The notes below the pieces were generated by a model. The model was given only the letters and a program-made list of their open reading frames with translations, was not told the origin of the DNA and ran no database searches. Positions 25,677 to 34,765 of a DNA stretch of 64,000 nucleotides are shown here, one piece after another. Position 1 is the stretch's first letter. The number at the start of each line of letters is the position of its first letter. Source of the DNA: an uncultured Solirubrobacteraceae bacterium (GTDB lineage Bacteria > Actinomycetota > Thermoleophilia > Solirubrobacterales > Solirubrobacteraceae). The translations under genes were made by a program, and so were the position numbers. The stretch covers positions 1 through 64,000 of the forward strand of contig CADCVQ010000001.1 of the NCBI GenBank assembly GCA_902806175.1. The letters are read 5' to 3'.

Positions 25677-27193
25677 GCGTCGAGCCGGCCCTGACGCTCG
25701 GGACGGCCGGCCATATCGACCACGGCAAGACGGCGCTCGTGCGCGCGCTGACCGGGGTGGACACCGACCGCCTGCCCCAGGAGAAGGCGCGCGGCATGTC
25801 GATCGAGCTCGGGTTCGCGCCCCTGCTGCTGCCCGGAGGGCAGCACGTCTCGGTCGTCGACGTGCCGGGCCACGAGCGCTTCGTGCGGACGATGGTTGCC
25901 GGAGCGACCGGGATCGACTTCCATCTCATGGTCGTCGCCGCCGACGACGGCGTGATGCCTCAGACGCTCGAGCACGCGGAGGTGCTCGCGGCACTGGGGA
26001 TCGAACAGGGCGTCGTCGCGATCACCAAGTGCGACCGCGCGTCCCCGCAACGAGCCGCCGCGGAAGCCGCCGAGTTGCTCCCCGGCGCCGAGGTCGTGGC
26101 GTGCTCGGCGCGCACAGGCGAGGGCGTGGCGGCCGTCGCGGCGGCGCTGGAGCGCGTGGCGGAGCGTGTGACGCCACACGCCGCAGGACGTCGGGGGGGC
26201 GCGGCCGTGCTGCACATCGACCGCGCCTTCACGATCCACGGCGCCGGCACGGTCGTCACCGGGACGCTGCGGTCGGGCAGCCTGGCCGTGGGCGATACAC
26301 CGGCCCTGCTGCCGGCGCAGCGGCTCGTCCGAGTGCGATCGCTGCAGGTGCACGACCAGCCGGCCGAGCGGGCGCACGCGGGGCAGCGCATTGCAGTCGG
26401 TCTCGCCGGGATCGCACTGCGCGACGTCGCCCGCGGTGATGCGCTCGCCGATCGGGCGGCGGCGCTCGCGCCGACGCAGGTCATCGACGCGGCGCTGGAC
26501 CTCCGCGACGATCTGCACGGCCGGCGCGTCATGGTGCATCACGGCACGCGGGCGGCGCCGGCGCGGCTGGCGGCGCTCGGCGGCGGCCTGTGGCAGGTGC
26601 GCCTAGAGGCGCCGCTGCTCGCCGCCGCGGGCGACCGGCTCGTCGTGCGCTCGGTCGCGCCGCCCGACACGCTCGCCGGCGGCACCGTGCTCGATCCGCG
26701 GGCCCGCCGCCATGGTCGCCGCCCCGACGTGCTCGCGCGCCTCGAGCGGCTACGGCGCGGTGAGCCGGAGCCTTCGCCGGTAGCGCCGCCGGCGGTCGCC
26801 GCACCAGCCGGTCCGGCGACCGCCGCGGCCTCTTCGGCGCCGGCGCTCGAATCGGGCGCGACCGAGCTCGCAGAGCGGCTGCTCGCGGCCGGCCATGAGC
26901 CGCCCTCGCGCTCAGAGCTGGGTGCTGCCGCGGCGCATCTCCCCGCGCTGATGCACGCGGGCGTCGCCGTCCGTATCGGCCGTGACCTCTACGCGCACCG
27001 CGACGCGCTCGCGGTCGTCGCTGATCGCGCCGGCGCAATCATCGCCAGCGAGGGCGCCGTGACGCTCGCGCGGCTCCGTGACGAGCTCGGGACCTCCCGC
27101 AAGTACGCCGAGGCGCTGCTCGAGCATCTCGACGCGGCGCGCTACACCAAGCGCCTGCCCGATGACCGCCGCGTGCTGCGCCGCCGGCACTAG
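25673..27193 (+). CDS. selB: Selenocysteine-specific translation elongation factor
   Basis: 506 residues from GTG 25673. GTPase motifs: G1 [16 protein letters not shown]3 [13 protein letters not shown]4 TKCD. Beta-barrel domains follow ([17 protein letters not shown]). After a Pro/Ala linker (about residues 360-385) comes a C-terminal winged-helix part ([12 protein letters not shown] and [20 protein letters not shown]). E. coli SelB is 614 residues with four winged helices; here only about 120 residues remain after the linker, room for about two, and the last pair that binds the SECIS hairpin appears kept. It carries Sec-tRNA to the ribosome at UGA. Its stop overlaps the convergent rhodanese stop by 3 bases. 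Confidence 0.95.
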   Translation: MSVEPALTLGTAGHIDHGKTALVRALTGVDTDRLPQEKARGMSIELGFAPLLLPGGQHVSVVDVPGHERFVRTMVAGATGIDFHLMVVAADDGVMPQTLEHAEVLAALGIEQGVVAITKCDRASPQRAAAEAAELLPGAEVVACSARTGEGVAAVAAALERVAERVTPHAAGRRGGAAVLHIDRAFTIHGAGTVVTGTLRSGSLAVGDTPALLPAQRLVRVRSLQVHDQPAERAHAGQRIAVGLAGIALRDVARGDALADRAAALAPTQVIDAALDLRDDLHGRRVMVHHGTRAAPARLAALGGGLWQVRLEAPLLAAAGDRLVVRSVAPPDTLAGGTVLDPRARRHGRRPDVLARLERLRRGEPEPSPVAPPAVAAPAGPATAAASSAPALESGATELAERLLAAGHEPPSRSELGAAAAHLPALMHAGVAVRIGRDLYAHRDALAVVADRAGAIIASEGAVTLARLRDELGTSRKYAEALLEHLDAARYTKRLPDDRRVLRRRH

Positions 27194-27579
27194 TCCCGCG
27201 CGACGGGCAATCCCGCGGCGCGCCAGGCCTGGAAACCTCCGACGAGGTCTGTCGCGCGAGCAAATCCGAGTTGCTGCAGCGTCGCTGCGGCAAGGCTCGA
27301 CTGGTAGCCCTCGTCGCACATCACGATCACGCGACGATCGAGACCGCCCACGCGGTCGTCGCGCGCCTCGCTGCTGGGGTCGCAGCGCCACTCGAGCACG
27401 TTGCGCGCAAACCAGATCGCGCTCGGCACGATCCCGTCGGCGGCACGCTGCGATTCGGAGCGGATGTCGACGAGAAGGGCACCGCCGCCGATCGCGTCCT
27501 GTGCCTCGTTCGGTTCGACGCGCACGAGCCCGGCCCGCGCCTGCGCGAGCAGTTCATCGATCGTCTTGCGCGCCACCAT
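27190..27579 (-). CDS. Rhodanese-domain protein
   Basis: 129 residues forming one rhodanese domain: LLVDIRSESQRAADG, AIWFARNVLEWRCD, catalytic Cys in VIVMCDEGYQSSLAAA, and DLVGGFQAWRAAGLP. Single-domain rhodaneses move sulfane sulfur, and some bind selenium as a perselenide and can feed SelD in vitro. Tail-to-tail contact with selB makes a selenium-supply role attractive, but that is inference; it has its own promoter. Confidence 0.88.
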   Translation of the reverse strand: MVARKTIDELLAQARAGLVRVEPNEAQDAIGGGALLVDIRSESQRAADGIVPSAIWFARNVLEWRCDPSSEARDDRVGGLDRRVIVMCDEGYQSSLAAATLQQLGFARATDLVGGFQAWRAAGLPVARD

Positions 27580-27705
27580 CGTGATCAGGTCCCTTCGTCG
27601 TCGTAGCTGGGACGCTACACGGAGGTGCGAGTAGCGCCGTCGCCGGCCTCCTCACGCCCGCCGCCGGCCTCGTTTGGCGCGCCCCGGATCGGGCAGACAC
27701 GCGTC

Positions 27706-28062
27706 ATGCGCAGGCTCACCGCCGCCGTGGTTGCAGCCGCCCTCGTGCTCGTCGCCGCGCTGGCCGCCGGCAACGAGGCGCCGACCGCGCGCGCCGCCGT
27801 CTGCAGCGGCAGCGTCACCGAGCAGATCAACGGCAGGACGATCCGCGCGCGCTCCATCGCGACGCGCGCGACGACGTGCACGAACGGCAGGGGCGTCCTG
27901 CGCTCGTTTCTTGCGAAGGCCGACCGCAGCGAGAGCTGCCATCGGGCCTCGAAGCGGCCGCCGCCCACCAGCGGCTGCGGCATCCGCGGGTTCAACTGCT
28001 TTCGCAACGCCAGCACGTACTGCGCGTCGCCCGGGGGCAAGTCGGTGATGTGGAAGGAGTGA
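27706..28062 (+). CDS. Small secreted cysteine-containing protein
   Basis: 118 residues from ATG 27706. It has a clear signal peptide: MRR, a hydrophobic stretch of Ala/Val/Leu to about residue 22 and an Ala-x-Ala cleavage site near residue 30. The mature part is basic and has six Cys, suggesting disulfides, with VCSGSVTEQINGRTIRARSI at its start. No family recognised. Monocistronic as far as can be seen. Confidence 0.65.
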   Translation: MRRLTAAVVAAALVLVAALAAGNEAPTARAAVCSGSVTEQINGRTIRARSIATRATTCTNGRGVLRSFLAKADRSESCHRASKRPPPTSGCGIRGFNCFRNASTYCASPGGKSVMWKE

Positions 28063-28081
28063 CCTGCGGGCTCCAGGCCAG

Positions 28082-28645
28082 CTAGCCGTCGAGCCGAACC
28101 GCGACGCAGGCGCAGATCAGGACGAACCCGGCCAGCAGCAGCCACGACCGCACGCCCTGAAAACGCTCCCATCGCGCCCTCGTCTGCTTCCAGTCAGCGG
28201 GCGGATCGTCGGGATCCCATTTGCCGGTCGCGAGGTTGATCGGGACGTTGACGACGACCGTCGAGATCACGGCAGCCGCCAGCGAGAGGGCCGCCGCCGC
28301 CGCCAGCCCGCGGATCCAGCCGCCTTCGTCCCAGACGCTGATCGCGAAGCTGACCGCGACGATCAGCGTCAACGGCATCAGGATCGGCATGACGCGGCCG
28401 AACGACGTCAGCAATCCTTGCTCCACCGCGATGAACTCTCTCTGCGGCAGGCGCCGCGTGATCGGATGCACGAACGCATATGACCCGAACTCCGCGCACG
28501 CGGTGAATCCGGTCAGGACGAGGATCAAGAAGGTGAACCAGTCCAAGCGTGTGAGTATGGCTGAAGCTCGCGCTCCGATCAGGACCGCGCCTGTCGTCAG
28601 GCACGCCGCGAACCCGGCTGAGGAACGGCCATCGAGCACCGCCAC
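28082..28645 (-). CDS. DUF1772-type membrane protein
   Basis: Up to 187 residues with four hydrophobic helices. Family-like features are AEFGSYAFVHPITRRLP after the first helix, a central INLATGKWDPDDPPADWKQT segment and RARWERFQGVRSWLLL before the last helix. That is the DUF1772/anthrone-oxygenase-like pattern. The far N-terminus before the first helix is not typical, so translation may start later, for example at a TTG near 28546. Divergent from selO with almost no gap. Confidence 0.75.
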   Translation of the reverse strand: MAVLDGRSSAGFAACLTTGAVLIGARASAILTRLDWFTFLILVLTGFTACAEFGSYAFVHPITRRLPQREFIAVEQGLLTSFGRVMPILMPLTLIVAVSFAISVWDEGGWIRGLAAAAALSLAAAVISTVVVNVPINLATGKWDPDDPPADWKQTRARWERFQGVRSWLLLAGFVLICACVAVRLDG

Positions 28646-28665
28646 GGGGAAGCTAGCCTGGAGTC

Positions 28666-30144
28666 ATGAGCATTGCTGCCCGGCCACTGTTCGCGTTTGA
28701 CAACTCCTACGTACGGGATCTCGAGGGCCTGTACGAGCCCTGGCGCGGAAGACCTGTGCCGGCCGCCCGGCTGCTGGCGCTCAACGAGCAGCTGGCCGCA
28801 GAGCTCGGCGTCGACGGCGATGCGCTCAAAGGACCTGACGGTCTCGCGGTCCTCGTCGGCGCCGTCGCGCCCGACGGGGCCACGCCGGTCGCGCAGGCCT
28901 ACTCCGGCCACCAGTTCGGCGGGTTCTCGCCGCGGCTGGGCGACGGCCGCGCGCTCCTGCTCGGCGAGGTGCTCGACGTCCGCGGACAGCGCCGCGACCT
29001 GCACCTGAAGGGCTCGGGCCGCACGCCGTTCGCGCGCGGCGGTGACGGGAAGGCCGCCATCGGCCCGATGCTGCGCGAGTACGTGATCGGCGAGGCGATG
29101 CATGCCCTCGGCATCCCCACGACCCGCGCGCTCGCAGTCGTGGCGACCGGCGAGGACGTCGTGCGCGAGACGATGCTGCCCGGCGCGGTGCTCAGCCGTG
29201 TCGCAGCGAGCCATATCCGCGTCGGCACGTTCGAGTACGCCGCGCGCCAGGACCCGGCGCTCGTGCGGCGCCTCGCCGACCACGCGATCGCCCGTCACCA
29301 CCCCCACGCCGCCGAGGCAGAGAACCCGTACCTCGCGTTCTTCGCGGCCGTCGTCGACGTCCAGGCCGCGCTCATCGCGCGCTGGATGCTCGTCGGCTTC
29401 ATCCACGGCGTCATGAACACCGACAACATGACGATCTCCGGCGAGACGATCGACTACGGCCCCTGCGCGTTCATGGACGCCTTCGACCCCGCCACCGTGT
29501 TCAGTTCGATCGATCACGCCGGCCGCTACGCGTACGCCAACCAGCCGTACATCGCGCAGTGGAATTTGGCGCGGCTGGGTGAGACGCTGCTGGCGCTGCT
29601 GGACGCCGACCCGGACACCGCGATCGCGGCCGCCACCGAGGTCCTGCAGTCATTCGCCGGGCGCTACCACGAGTACCTGGGCGCGGGCATGCGCGCGAAG
29701 CTCGGTCTGGTCGACGGCCGACCGGAGGATGGCGCGCTGATCGACGACCTGCTGGCGCTGCTGCATGCGCAGTCCGTCGACTTCACCTCGTTCTTCCGGG
29801 CGCTGTCAGCGGCAGCGCGCGGGGACGTGGCACCCGCCAAGGCGCTCTTCGCCGACCCCGCCGCCTTCGACGGCTGGTGCGATCGCTGGCAGGCGCGGCT
29901 GTCCTCCCAATCCACCGACGGACAGACGGTCGCTGACGCGATGGACCGGGTCAACCCCGTCTACATCGCGCGCAACCACCTCGTGGAGGAAGCGCTGACG
30001 GCGGCGACCGGCGGCGACCTGCAGCCGTTCGAACGACTCGTCGACGTGCTCACGCAGCCGTTCGACGAACGGCCCGGCCTGGAGCGATACGCCGCACCGG
30101 CGCCGGCAGACTTCGGCTGTTACCGCACGTTCTGCGGCACGTGA
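28666..30144 (+). CDS. selO: Protein adenylyltransferase SelO (YdiU family)
   Basis: 492 residues. Pseudokinase-fold landmarks: [38 protein letters not shown] (ATP-binding Lys), [20 protein letters not shown], and [21 protein letters not shown] with the catalytic Asn and metal Asp. SelO transfers AMP from ATP to Ser/Thr/Tyr of target proteins and is linked to redox stress. Animal SelO has Sec three residues from the C-terminus; here the end is CYRTFCGT with Cys at that place. It is not a selenoprotein, but it sits 1.5 kb from selB. Start ATG 28666. Confidence 0.94.
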   Translation: MSIAARPLFAFDNSYVRDLEGLYEPWRGRPVPAARLLALNEQLAAELGVDGDALKGPDGLAVLVGAVAPDGATPVAQAYSGHQFGGFSPRLGDGRALLLGEVLDVRGQRRDLHLKGSGRTPFARGGDGKAAIGPMLREYVIGEAMHALGIPTTRALAVVATGEDVVRETMLPGAVLSRVAASHIRVGTFEYAARQDPALVRRLADHAIARHHPHAAEAENPYLAFFAAVVDVQAALIARWMLVGFIHGVMNTDNMTISGETIDYGPCAFMDAFDPATVFSSIDHAGRYAYANQPYIAQWNLARLGETLLALLDADPDTAIAAATEVLQSFAGRYHEYLGAGMRAKLGLVDGRPEDGALIDDLLALLHAQSVDFTSFFRALSAAARGDVAPAKALFADPAAFDGWCDRWQARLSSQSTDGQTVADAMDRVNPVYIARNHLVEEALTAATGGDLQPFERLVDVLTQPFDERPGLERYAAPAPADFGCYRTFCGT

Positions 30145-30189
30145 GCGGGCGCCGCGCGTCCGGCGGCACGCCCGGCGGCGACAAGCTGT

Positions 30190-31230
30190 CTAGGCCTGCG
30201 CTGCCTCCCGCGCGACCTCGCTTCTGAGCGACGCGACGAAACGCTCGAGCAGCGGGCGGCGCAGCGGCGAGTCGCGGGCGCTCTTCATGAGGCCGAGCTT
30301 CGCGCCGACGGCGTACGGCAGGCCCCAGGCCGCAAGATCGCCGATCGCGCCGACATACAGCGCGGCGGCGTGGCCGATCTCACGCTCGTAGCGGTTCAGC
30401 CAGGCCGGCTCGGCGGCGAACGCGTCGCCCTCCAGCCGGCCGAGGCCGACCTCGAGCGCGAACGTCGTGAAGCGCCGCGAGCGCGCGGTGCCGGCCGTCG
30501 GCGAGCCGCCGTAGTAGTCCAGCAGGATGTCCGACACCGCGCAGCCGGCTCCGTGGGAGATGTCGTAGGCGGCGCCGATGGCGTAGGCGTCGACGTTGCC
30601 GAGCATGTCCTGCGGCGGCGCGCACAAGTCGATCTGCTCCTGCAGCTCGGCATCCGTGAGCGCGCGCTCGCGCCGGGCGCCCTGAAACAGGACCTCGGCC
30701 AGGACGCTGCCCAGGTCGCCGCCCCACGTGACGGCGTCGACGTTGCGCGCCATCGCATAGAGCCCCAGCGGCGCGACCGGGCCCGGGTGGTTGATCGCGT
30801 CGAGGCCCGCGAGCACGTGCCCGACGTCGACGAGCTCGCCGTCGTGCATGCGAACCTCCTGCAGGTCGCCTGGGCGCACGAGCTGCGGCGGCGCGCCGTC
30901 CAGCCGCGGGCGGCGGTCGACGAAGTCAAGGACGTTCGGCCCGGGCACCTCGAACTCGCGGCGGACGGGGTCCGCCATCTCGAACGGGTACAGCGGGGTC
31001 ACCTCGGCGGCGCCGGGAATGAGGTACTCGTCCCAGCCATGGCCGCCGTAGAAGAGCTTGCGCAGCCGCGTGATCATGAGCTTCGTGTCCAGCCGCTCAC
31101 GTCGCGCAAGCCGGTCCTCCTCGGCGCGGATGACGCGCAGGAACGCGTCGAGGGCCGCGGCTCGCGGCGCCGGCGCAGCCGTTCCCCGCAGCGGCACGTC
31201 CCAGCCTGTCGCGTCCTTCTGCGAGAGCAC
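30190..31230 (-). CDS. Conserved protein of unknown function
   Basis: 346 residues with good coding character but no family I recognise. Segments such as KLMITRLRKLFYGGHGWDEY, NVLDFVDRRPRL, VDVGHVLAGLDAINHPGP and AYDISHGAGCAVSDILLDYY suggest a soluble helical protein. The conserved-looking HGxG and DxxxH residues could be metal or substrate contacts, but this is guesswork. It diverges from the small gene at 31313. Confidence 0.6.
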   Translation of the reverse strand: MLSQKDATGWDVPLRGTAAPAPRAAALDAFLRVIRAEEDRLARRERLDTKLMITRLRKLFYGGHGWDEYLIPGAAEVTPLYPFEMADPVRREFEVPGPNVLDFVDRRPRLDGAPPQLVRPGDLQEVRMHDGELVDVGHVLAGLDAINHPGPVAPLGLYAMARNVDAVTWGGDLGSVLAEVLFQGARRERALTDAELQEQIDLCAPPQDMLGNVDAYAIGAAYDISHGAGCAVSDILLDYYGGSPTAGTARSRRFTTFALEVGLGRLEGDAFAAEPAWLNRYEREIGHAAALYVGAIGDLAAWGLPYAVGAKLGLMKSARDSPLRRPLLERFVASLRSEVAREAAQA

Positions 31231-31312
31231 GGCCCGTGCCTACCCGGATCGCCCGTCGCGGACGCCAGGCCGGCCGCGCCGCTGCTCGTCCAACGCTGGG
31301 CAGGCCCGCCGT

Positions 31313-31645
31313 ATGCTTCGTCGCGTGCTCGTCCGAACCGTCGTCGCCCACGGCCTGCCGCGCGCGGTCAGGCGCGTGCCGGGGCTCAAGCACCTGCCGG
31401 TGGTCAAGCTGCTGGCAGTCGCGGAGCTGGCGCTCGTCGCGCGCCGCCATCTGCAGCACCTTGACGCGCCACAACGTCGTCGCCTGGCCGAGCTCGTGCG
31501 CCGCGGACGTGCGCTGTCGGCGCCCGAGCGCGAGGAGCTGCGCGGTCTCGTCGCGCTGCTGGACACGCGCGCGTTCGCCGGGTCGGCGGCGCAGCGCCTC
31601 TCGCCGGTGCCGCTTCCCAAGCGCCTGACGCGCGCCCGTTACTAG
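31313..31645 (+). CDS. Small basic helical protein, unknown
   Basis: 110 residues from ATG 31313: a mildly hydrophobic N-terminal stretch (LPVVKLLAVAELALVARRHL) followed by Arg-rich helices (RRLAELVRRGRALSAPER). No family recognised with certainty. It ends 23 bases before the hydrolase gene and may be co-transcribed with it. Confidence 0.55.
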   Translation: MLRRVLVRTVVAHGLPRAVRRVPGLKHLPVVKLLAVAELALVARRHLQHLDAPQRRRLAELVRRGRALSAPEREELRGLVALLDTRAFAGSAAQRLSPVPLPKRLTRARY

Positions 31646-31668
31646 AGCAACGGCGAGGGAGGGAGACC

Positions 31669-32640
31669 GTGGAGACCGTCGACGAGTTCCAGGTCGTGGA
31701 GCGCAGCTACTGCGCCGACGAGTCAAAGCTCTCGGTCGGCCTGGCGAACATCCACGCGGCGGTGCCGGACATCGAGGCCAACAAGGACAAGATCCTGCGG
31801 GTCGCGAGCATCTTCAAAGAGCGCGGCGTGAACATCGCGGTCTTCCCGGAGTTCTGCCTTTCCGGGTACTTCTGGGACCAGCGCGAGGACTGCCTGGCCT
31901 ACATGAAGGACGCGGTCTCCGAGAAGCACGCCGACTGGATCGAGCGCGAGTTGCAGCCGCTGATCGGCGGCGACCTCGAGGCGATCGTGCTCAACAACCT
32001 GACCGCGGCCAGTGAGCGCGATCGCTTTCTGAACCGCACGTTCGTGGTCGGTCGCGACGCCGACTACCTGGCCGACGAGAACACCTACGACAAGGTCTTC
32101 CTGCCGGGAATCGAGAAGGAGTACACCGAGAGCGGTCGCGACGACCGCCTCGTGCTGCAGACCCGGCACGGCCGGCTGGGGTTCACAACGTGCTACGACT
32201 ACCTCTTCAGCGAGTTGCTGCGCGAGTACTCGATGGTGGAGAAGGTCGACGCGATCGTGCAGATCGCGTCGTGGCGGACCGCCGGACGGCGTGACTACCC
32301 GGCGATGAACCTGCGCACCGACCACTACTACGGCGAGCTGTGGGACGCCGTCGTGCCGGCCTCCTCGGCCACCAACCAGTTCTGGACGATCGCGTGCAAC
32401 GCCGTCGGCGCGCACGGCGTCAACGGCGTCCCCTTCTGGGGCGGCTCGGGCATCTGGGCACCTTCGGGCATCTGCCTGATCCAGGCCTCGCACGCAAACG
32501 AGGAGCTGGTGATCGTCCACAACGTCGACATCGAGGGCGCCCAGGAATCCGAGAAGGACGACTTCGACTACGCCTTTGACTTCAAGCAGATCTACCGGCC
32601 GATGACCGACGGCAGCACCTTCACCCGCGACCTGTCCTGA
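31669..32640 (+). CDS. Carbon-nitrogen hydrolase (nitrilase superfamily)
   Basis: 323 residues from GTG 31669, preceded by a purine-rich GAGGGAGGGAG site. The nitrilase triad is visible: Glu61 in AVFPEFCLSGYFW, Lys142 in NTYDKVFLPG and Cys175 in GFTTCYDYLFSEL. Enzymes of this superfamily hydrolyse nitriles, amides or carbamoyl compounds; the specific substrate cannot be assigned. The C-terminal tail (SEKDDFDYAFDFKQIYRP) is unlike the common amidases. Likely cytoplasmic. Confidence 0.88.
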   Translation: METVDEFQVVERSYCADESKLSVGLANIHAAVPDIEANKDKILRVASIFKERGVNIAVFPEFCLSGYFWDQREDCLAYMKDAVSEKHADWIERELQPLIGGDLEAIVLNNLTAASERDRFLNRTFVVGRDADYLADENTYDKVFLPGIEKEYTESGRDDRLVLQTRHGRLGFTTCYDYLFSELLREYSMVEKVDAIVQIASWRTAGRRDYPAMNLRTDHYYGELWDAVVPASSATNQFWTIACNAVGAHGVNGVPFWGGSGIWAPSGICLIQASHANEELVIVHNVDIEGAQESEKDDFDYAFDFKQIYRPMTDGSTFTRDLS

Positions 32641-32790
32641 CGCGCGTCACGCCCGTTCTCGCCGCGCAGCGAGCACGCCCGGCAGAACGTCCGTCCAGCC
32701 GGCGTGGGCGCGCGTCTGGACGAGGGTACGCTGAGCTTTCCGACGGCATGACGCCGTCGCGCAGGAAGGCAAATCCACGGAAGGATCGAC

Positions 32791-33819
32791 ATGGTCGAAG
32801 GTCAAACGGATGCCGGGGTCGTACAGCTGGCCGACTCGGTCGTGGGCAGCGGCTATGCGAGCATCGTGCTCAATCGGCTCGCCCGGCAGGCCGGCGAGCT
32901 CGTCAACGCCGACGGAACCTGCCTCGTCGTCCGCGAGCAGGGGATCTCCGGAGCGACGATCGCGGTGGCCGGCTGGGGGCGCGGCGCGGACATCGTGGGC
33001 GACCGCTTCGTCGAGGACGACTACCTGGCAGCCGTGCTGCACTCGGGCGATCCGGCCTGCGCTGATCCGCCGCGCGTCGGCGCGCGCGCTCGCGCGGCCG
33101 TGCCGATCCATCGCGACGGCGAGCTCTACGGCGCCCTCACGGCCGGCGCGCCGGCGCGGCGCGGCTTCGGCGACCACGAGCTGGCCGTCCTGTCGCAGAT
33201 CGCGGTGCTGGCGGACGCGGCCGTCGCCCACGCCGAGCAACGCTCGGAGGTTCTGTCGCGGACGCGCGCGCGTGTGTTGTCGCTCGTCGACGCGATCGAC
33301 GAACGCGACGGCTATACCGCCGCCCATTCGGAGACGGTCGTCCAGCTCAGCCGCGCGCTCGGCGAGCGGCTCAGCCTGAGCGCGGCGGATCTGCTGGAGC
33401 TCGAGCTCGCCGCGCTCTTCCACGACCTCGGCAAGCTCGTCATCCCCGACGAGATCCTCAACAAGCCGGCGGCGCTGGATGCCGAGGAGCAGGTGATCAT
33501 GCGCCACCACGCCGAGTGGGGCGCGGAAATGCTGGGCAACGTGCCCGGCCTGCAGCCGATCGCGACGATCGTGCGCTGCCACCACGAGCGCTGGGACGGC
33601 AGCGGCTATCCCAGCCGGCTCGCCGGAAAGCGGATCCCGATCGCAAGCCGCCTCGTCGCCGTCTGCGACGCCTACGACGCCATGACGACGGATCGCTGCT
33701 ACCGCAAGGCGCTGCCGCAAGAGCGCGCTCTCGCGGAGCTGCGCGCCGGTGCGGGCTCGCAGTTCGACCCCGGGCTGATCGAGTTGCTGCAGGACATCCT
33801 GAACGAGAGCGCTGCATGA
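32791..33819 (+). CDS. GAF-like/HD-GYP domain protein (cyclic-di-GMP phosphodiesterase type)
   Basis: 342 residues. Residues 15-150 form a GAF-like sensor (LNRLARQAGELVNADGTCLV, AAVPIHRDGELYGALTAG). The HD-GYP domain follows: DAIDERDGYTAAHSETV, LFHDLGKLVIPDEILNKP, IVRCHHERWDGSGYP. All metal-binding His/Asp and the GYP motif are intact, so it should hydrolyse c-di-GMP or a related signal. No receiver domain. A second HD-GYP protein is encoded at 53597. Confidence 0.9.
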   Translation: MVEGQTDAGVVQLADSVVGSGYASIVLNRLARQAGELVNADGTCLVVREQGISGATIAVAGWGRGADIVGDRFVEDDYLAAVLHSGDPACADPPRVGARARAAVPIHRDGELYGALTAGAPARRGFGDHELAVLSQIAVLADAAVAHAEQRSEVLSRTRARVLSLVDAIDERDGYTAAHSETVVQLSRALGERLSLSAADLLELELAALFHDLGKLVIPDEILNKPAALDAEEQVIMRHHAEWGAEMLGNVPGLQPIATIVRCHHERWDGSGYPSRLAGKRIPIASRLVAVCDAYDAMTTDRCYRKALPQERALAELRAGAGSQFDPGLIELLQDILNESAA

Positions 33820-33839
33820 GCTGACACTGCGAGCATCGT

Positions 33840-34495
33840 CTAACGGGCGGGCAGCGCAGCGGCGGCCTCGCGCACCGTCGTCAGGAGCGCCTGCGTGGAC
33901 GGTCGCGCGGCGTCCGTCGCACGCGTGGCGGCGAAGATCGCTCTGCCCGACGGATCCCTCGGCGATGCAGCGCAGCGCCACGCCGGCGGGGCGCCCGGGC
34001 AGCACGAGGTCGGGCAGCATCGTCACCGCCAGCCCCGCGGGCGACGAGCGCGAGGCTGACGTTCGCGTCGTTGGTGCGGTGGCGGATGTCCGGATCGAAG
34101 CCGCCGAGCTCGCGGCAGGTGCGCTGCGTGACCGCCTCCCAGCCGAGGCCGGGATGGGCGCTGGTCCAGACCTCGTCGGCCAGCTCGGTCAGCGGCACCG
34201 CGTCGCGGTGGCGGCGCGCCACCCGGTGCCTGACCGGCAGGACGAGGTGGACGGGGTCTCGCAGGAGCTCGTGGCGCTGCACGCCTGCCGGCAGCGCCAA
34301 TGGCTGGTGCTGCCACTCGTCGCCGGACGACGTCGACGTCGCCGATCGCCAGTGCGGGCAGCGCCTGCTCGGGCTCTGCCTCGATGAGCTCGCCGCGCAG
34401 CCGAGGCGCGTCGCGCCGAAGCGCGGCGATCGCCGGCAGGGCGAGGCGCAGCCCCGCGGACTGAACCTGCGCCCAGGCGACGTGACGGCCGCCGG
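33840..34495 (-). pseudogene. LysR-family regulator, 5'-deleted and frameshifted
   Basis: The minus strand carries the substrate-binding domain of a LysR regulator in pieces: LRLALPAIAALRRDAPRLRG, then in other frames EWQHQPLALPAGVQRHEL, LADEVWTSAHPGLGWEAVTQ, IRHRTNDANVSLALVARG, and VTMLPDLVLPGRPAGVALRC, ending at a stop at 33840. At least three frame changes are needed, and the N-terminal DNA-binding domain is absent. The sequence stops abruptly at about 34495, where an EamA fragment on the other strand begins. Confidence 0.65.
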
Positions 34496-34745
34496 CTGTG
34501 GTTGGCTTGCCTGCGTCGCCGTCGTCTGCACCGTGGCGTCGATCAGCCTCTTCTTCGCCGGGCTTCAGCGCACGGGACCCACCACCGCCTCGATCCTCGC
34601 GACCGCCGAGCCGCTCGTGACCCTGCTGCTCGCCGTGCCCCTCTTCGGCGAGCCGCTGAGCCGGTTGCAGCTGCTCGGGGTCATCGTGATGCTCGGCGGC
34701 GGCCTGGTGCTCGACGCAGCCACGACCGCACCACGGACAACCTGA
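34496..34745 (+). pseudogene. EamA/DMT-family transporter, C-terminal fragment
   Basis: About 80 residues: two membrane helices typical of the end of EamA transporters (SISLFFAGLQRTGPTTASIL, ATAEPLVTLLLAVPLFGEPL, LQLLGVIVMLGGGLVL). All earlier helices are missing. It directly abuts the truncated LysR gene, so both lost their 5' ends together. Confidence 0.75.
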
Positions 34746-34752
34746 ACAGCCG

Positions 34753-34760
34753 AAAGGAGG
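34753..34760 (+). promoter_or_regulatory. Strong Shine-Dalgarno of the SDR gene
   Basis: AAAGGAGG lies 5 bases before ATG 34766 and fixes that start. Confidence 0.8.
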
Positions 34761-34765
34761 TCGCA

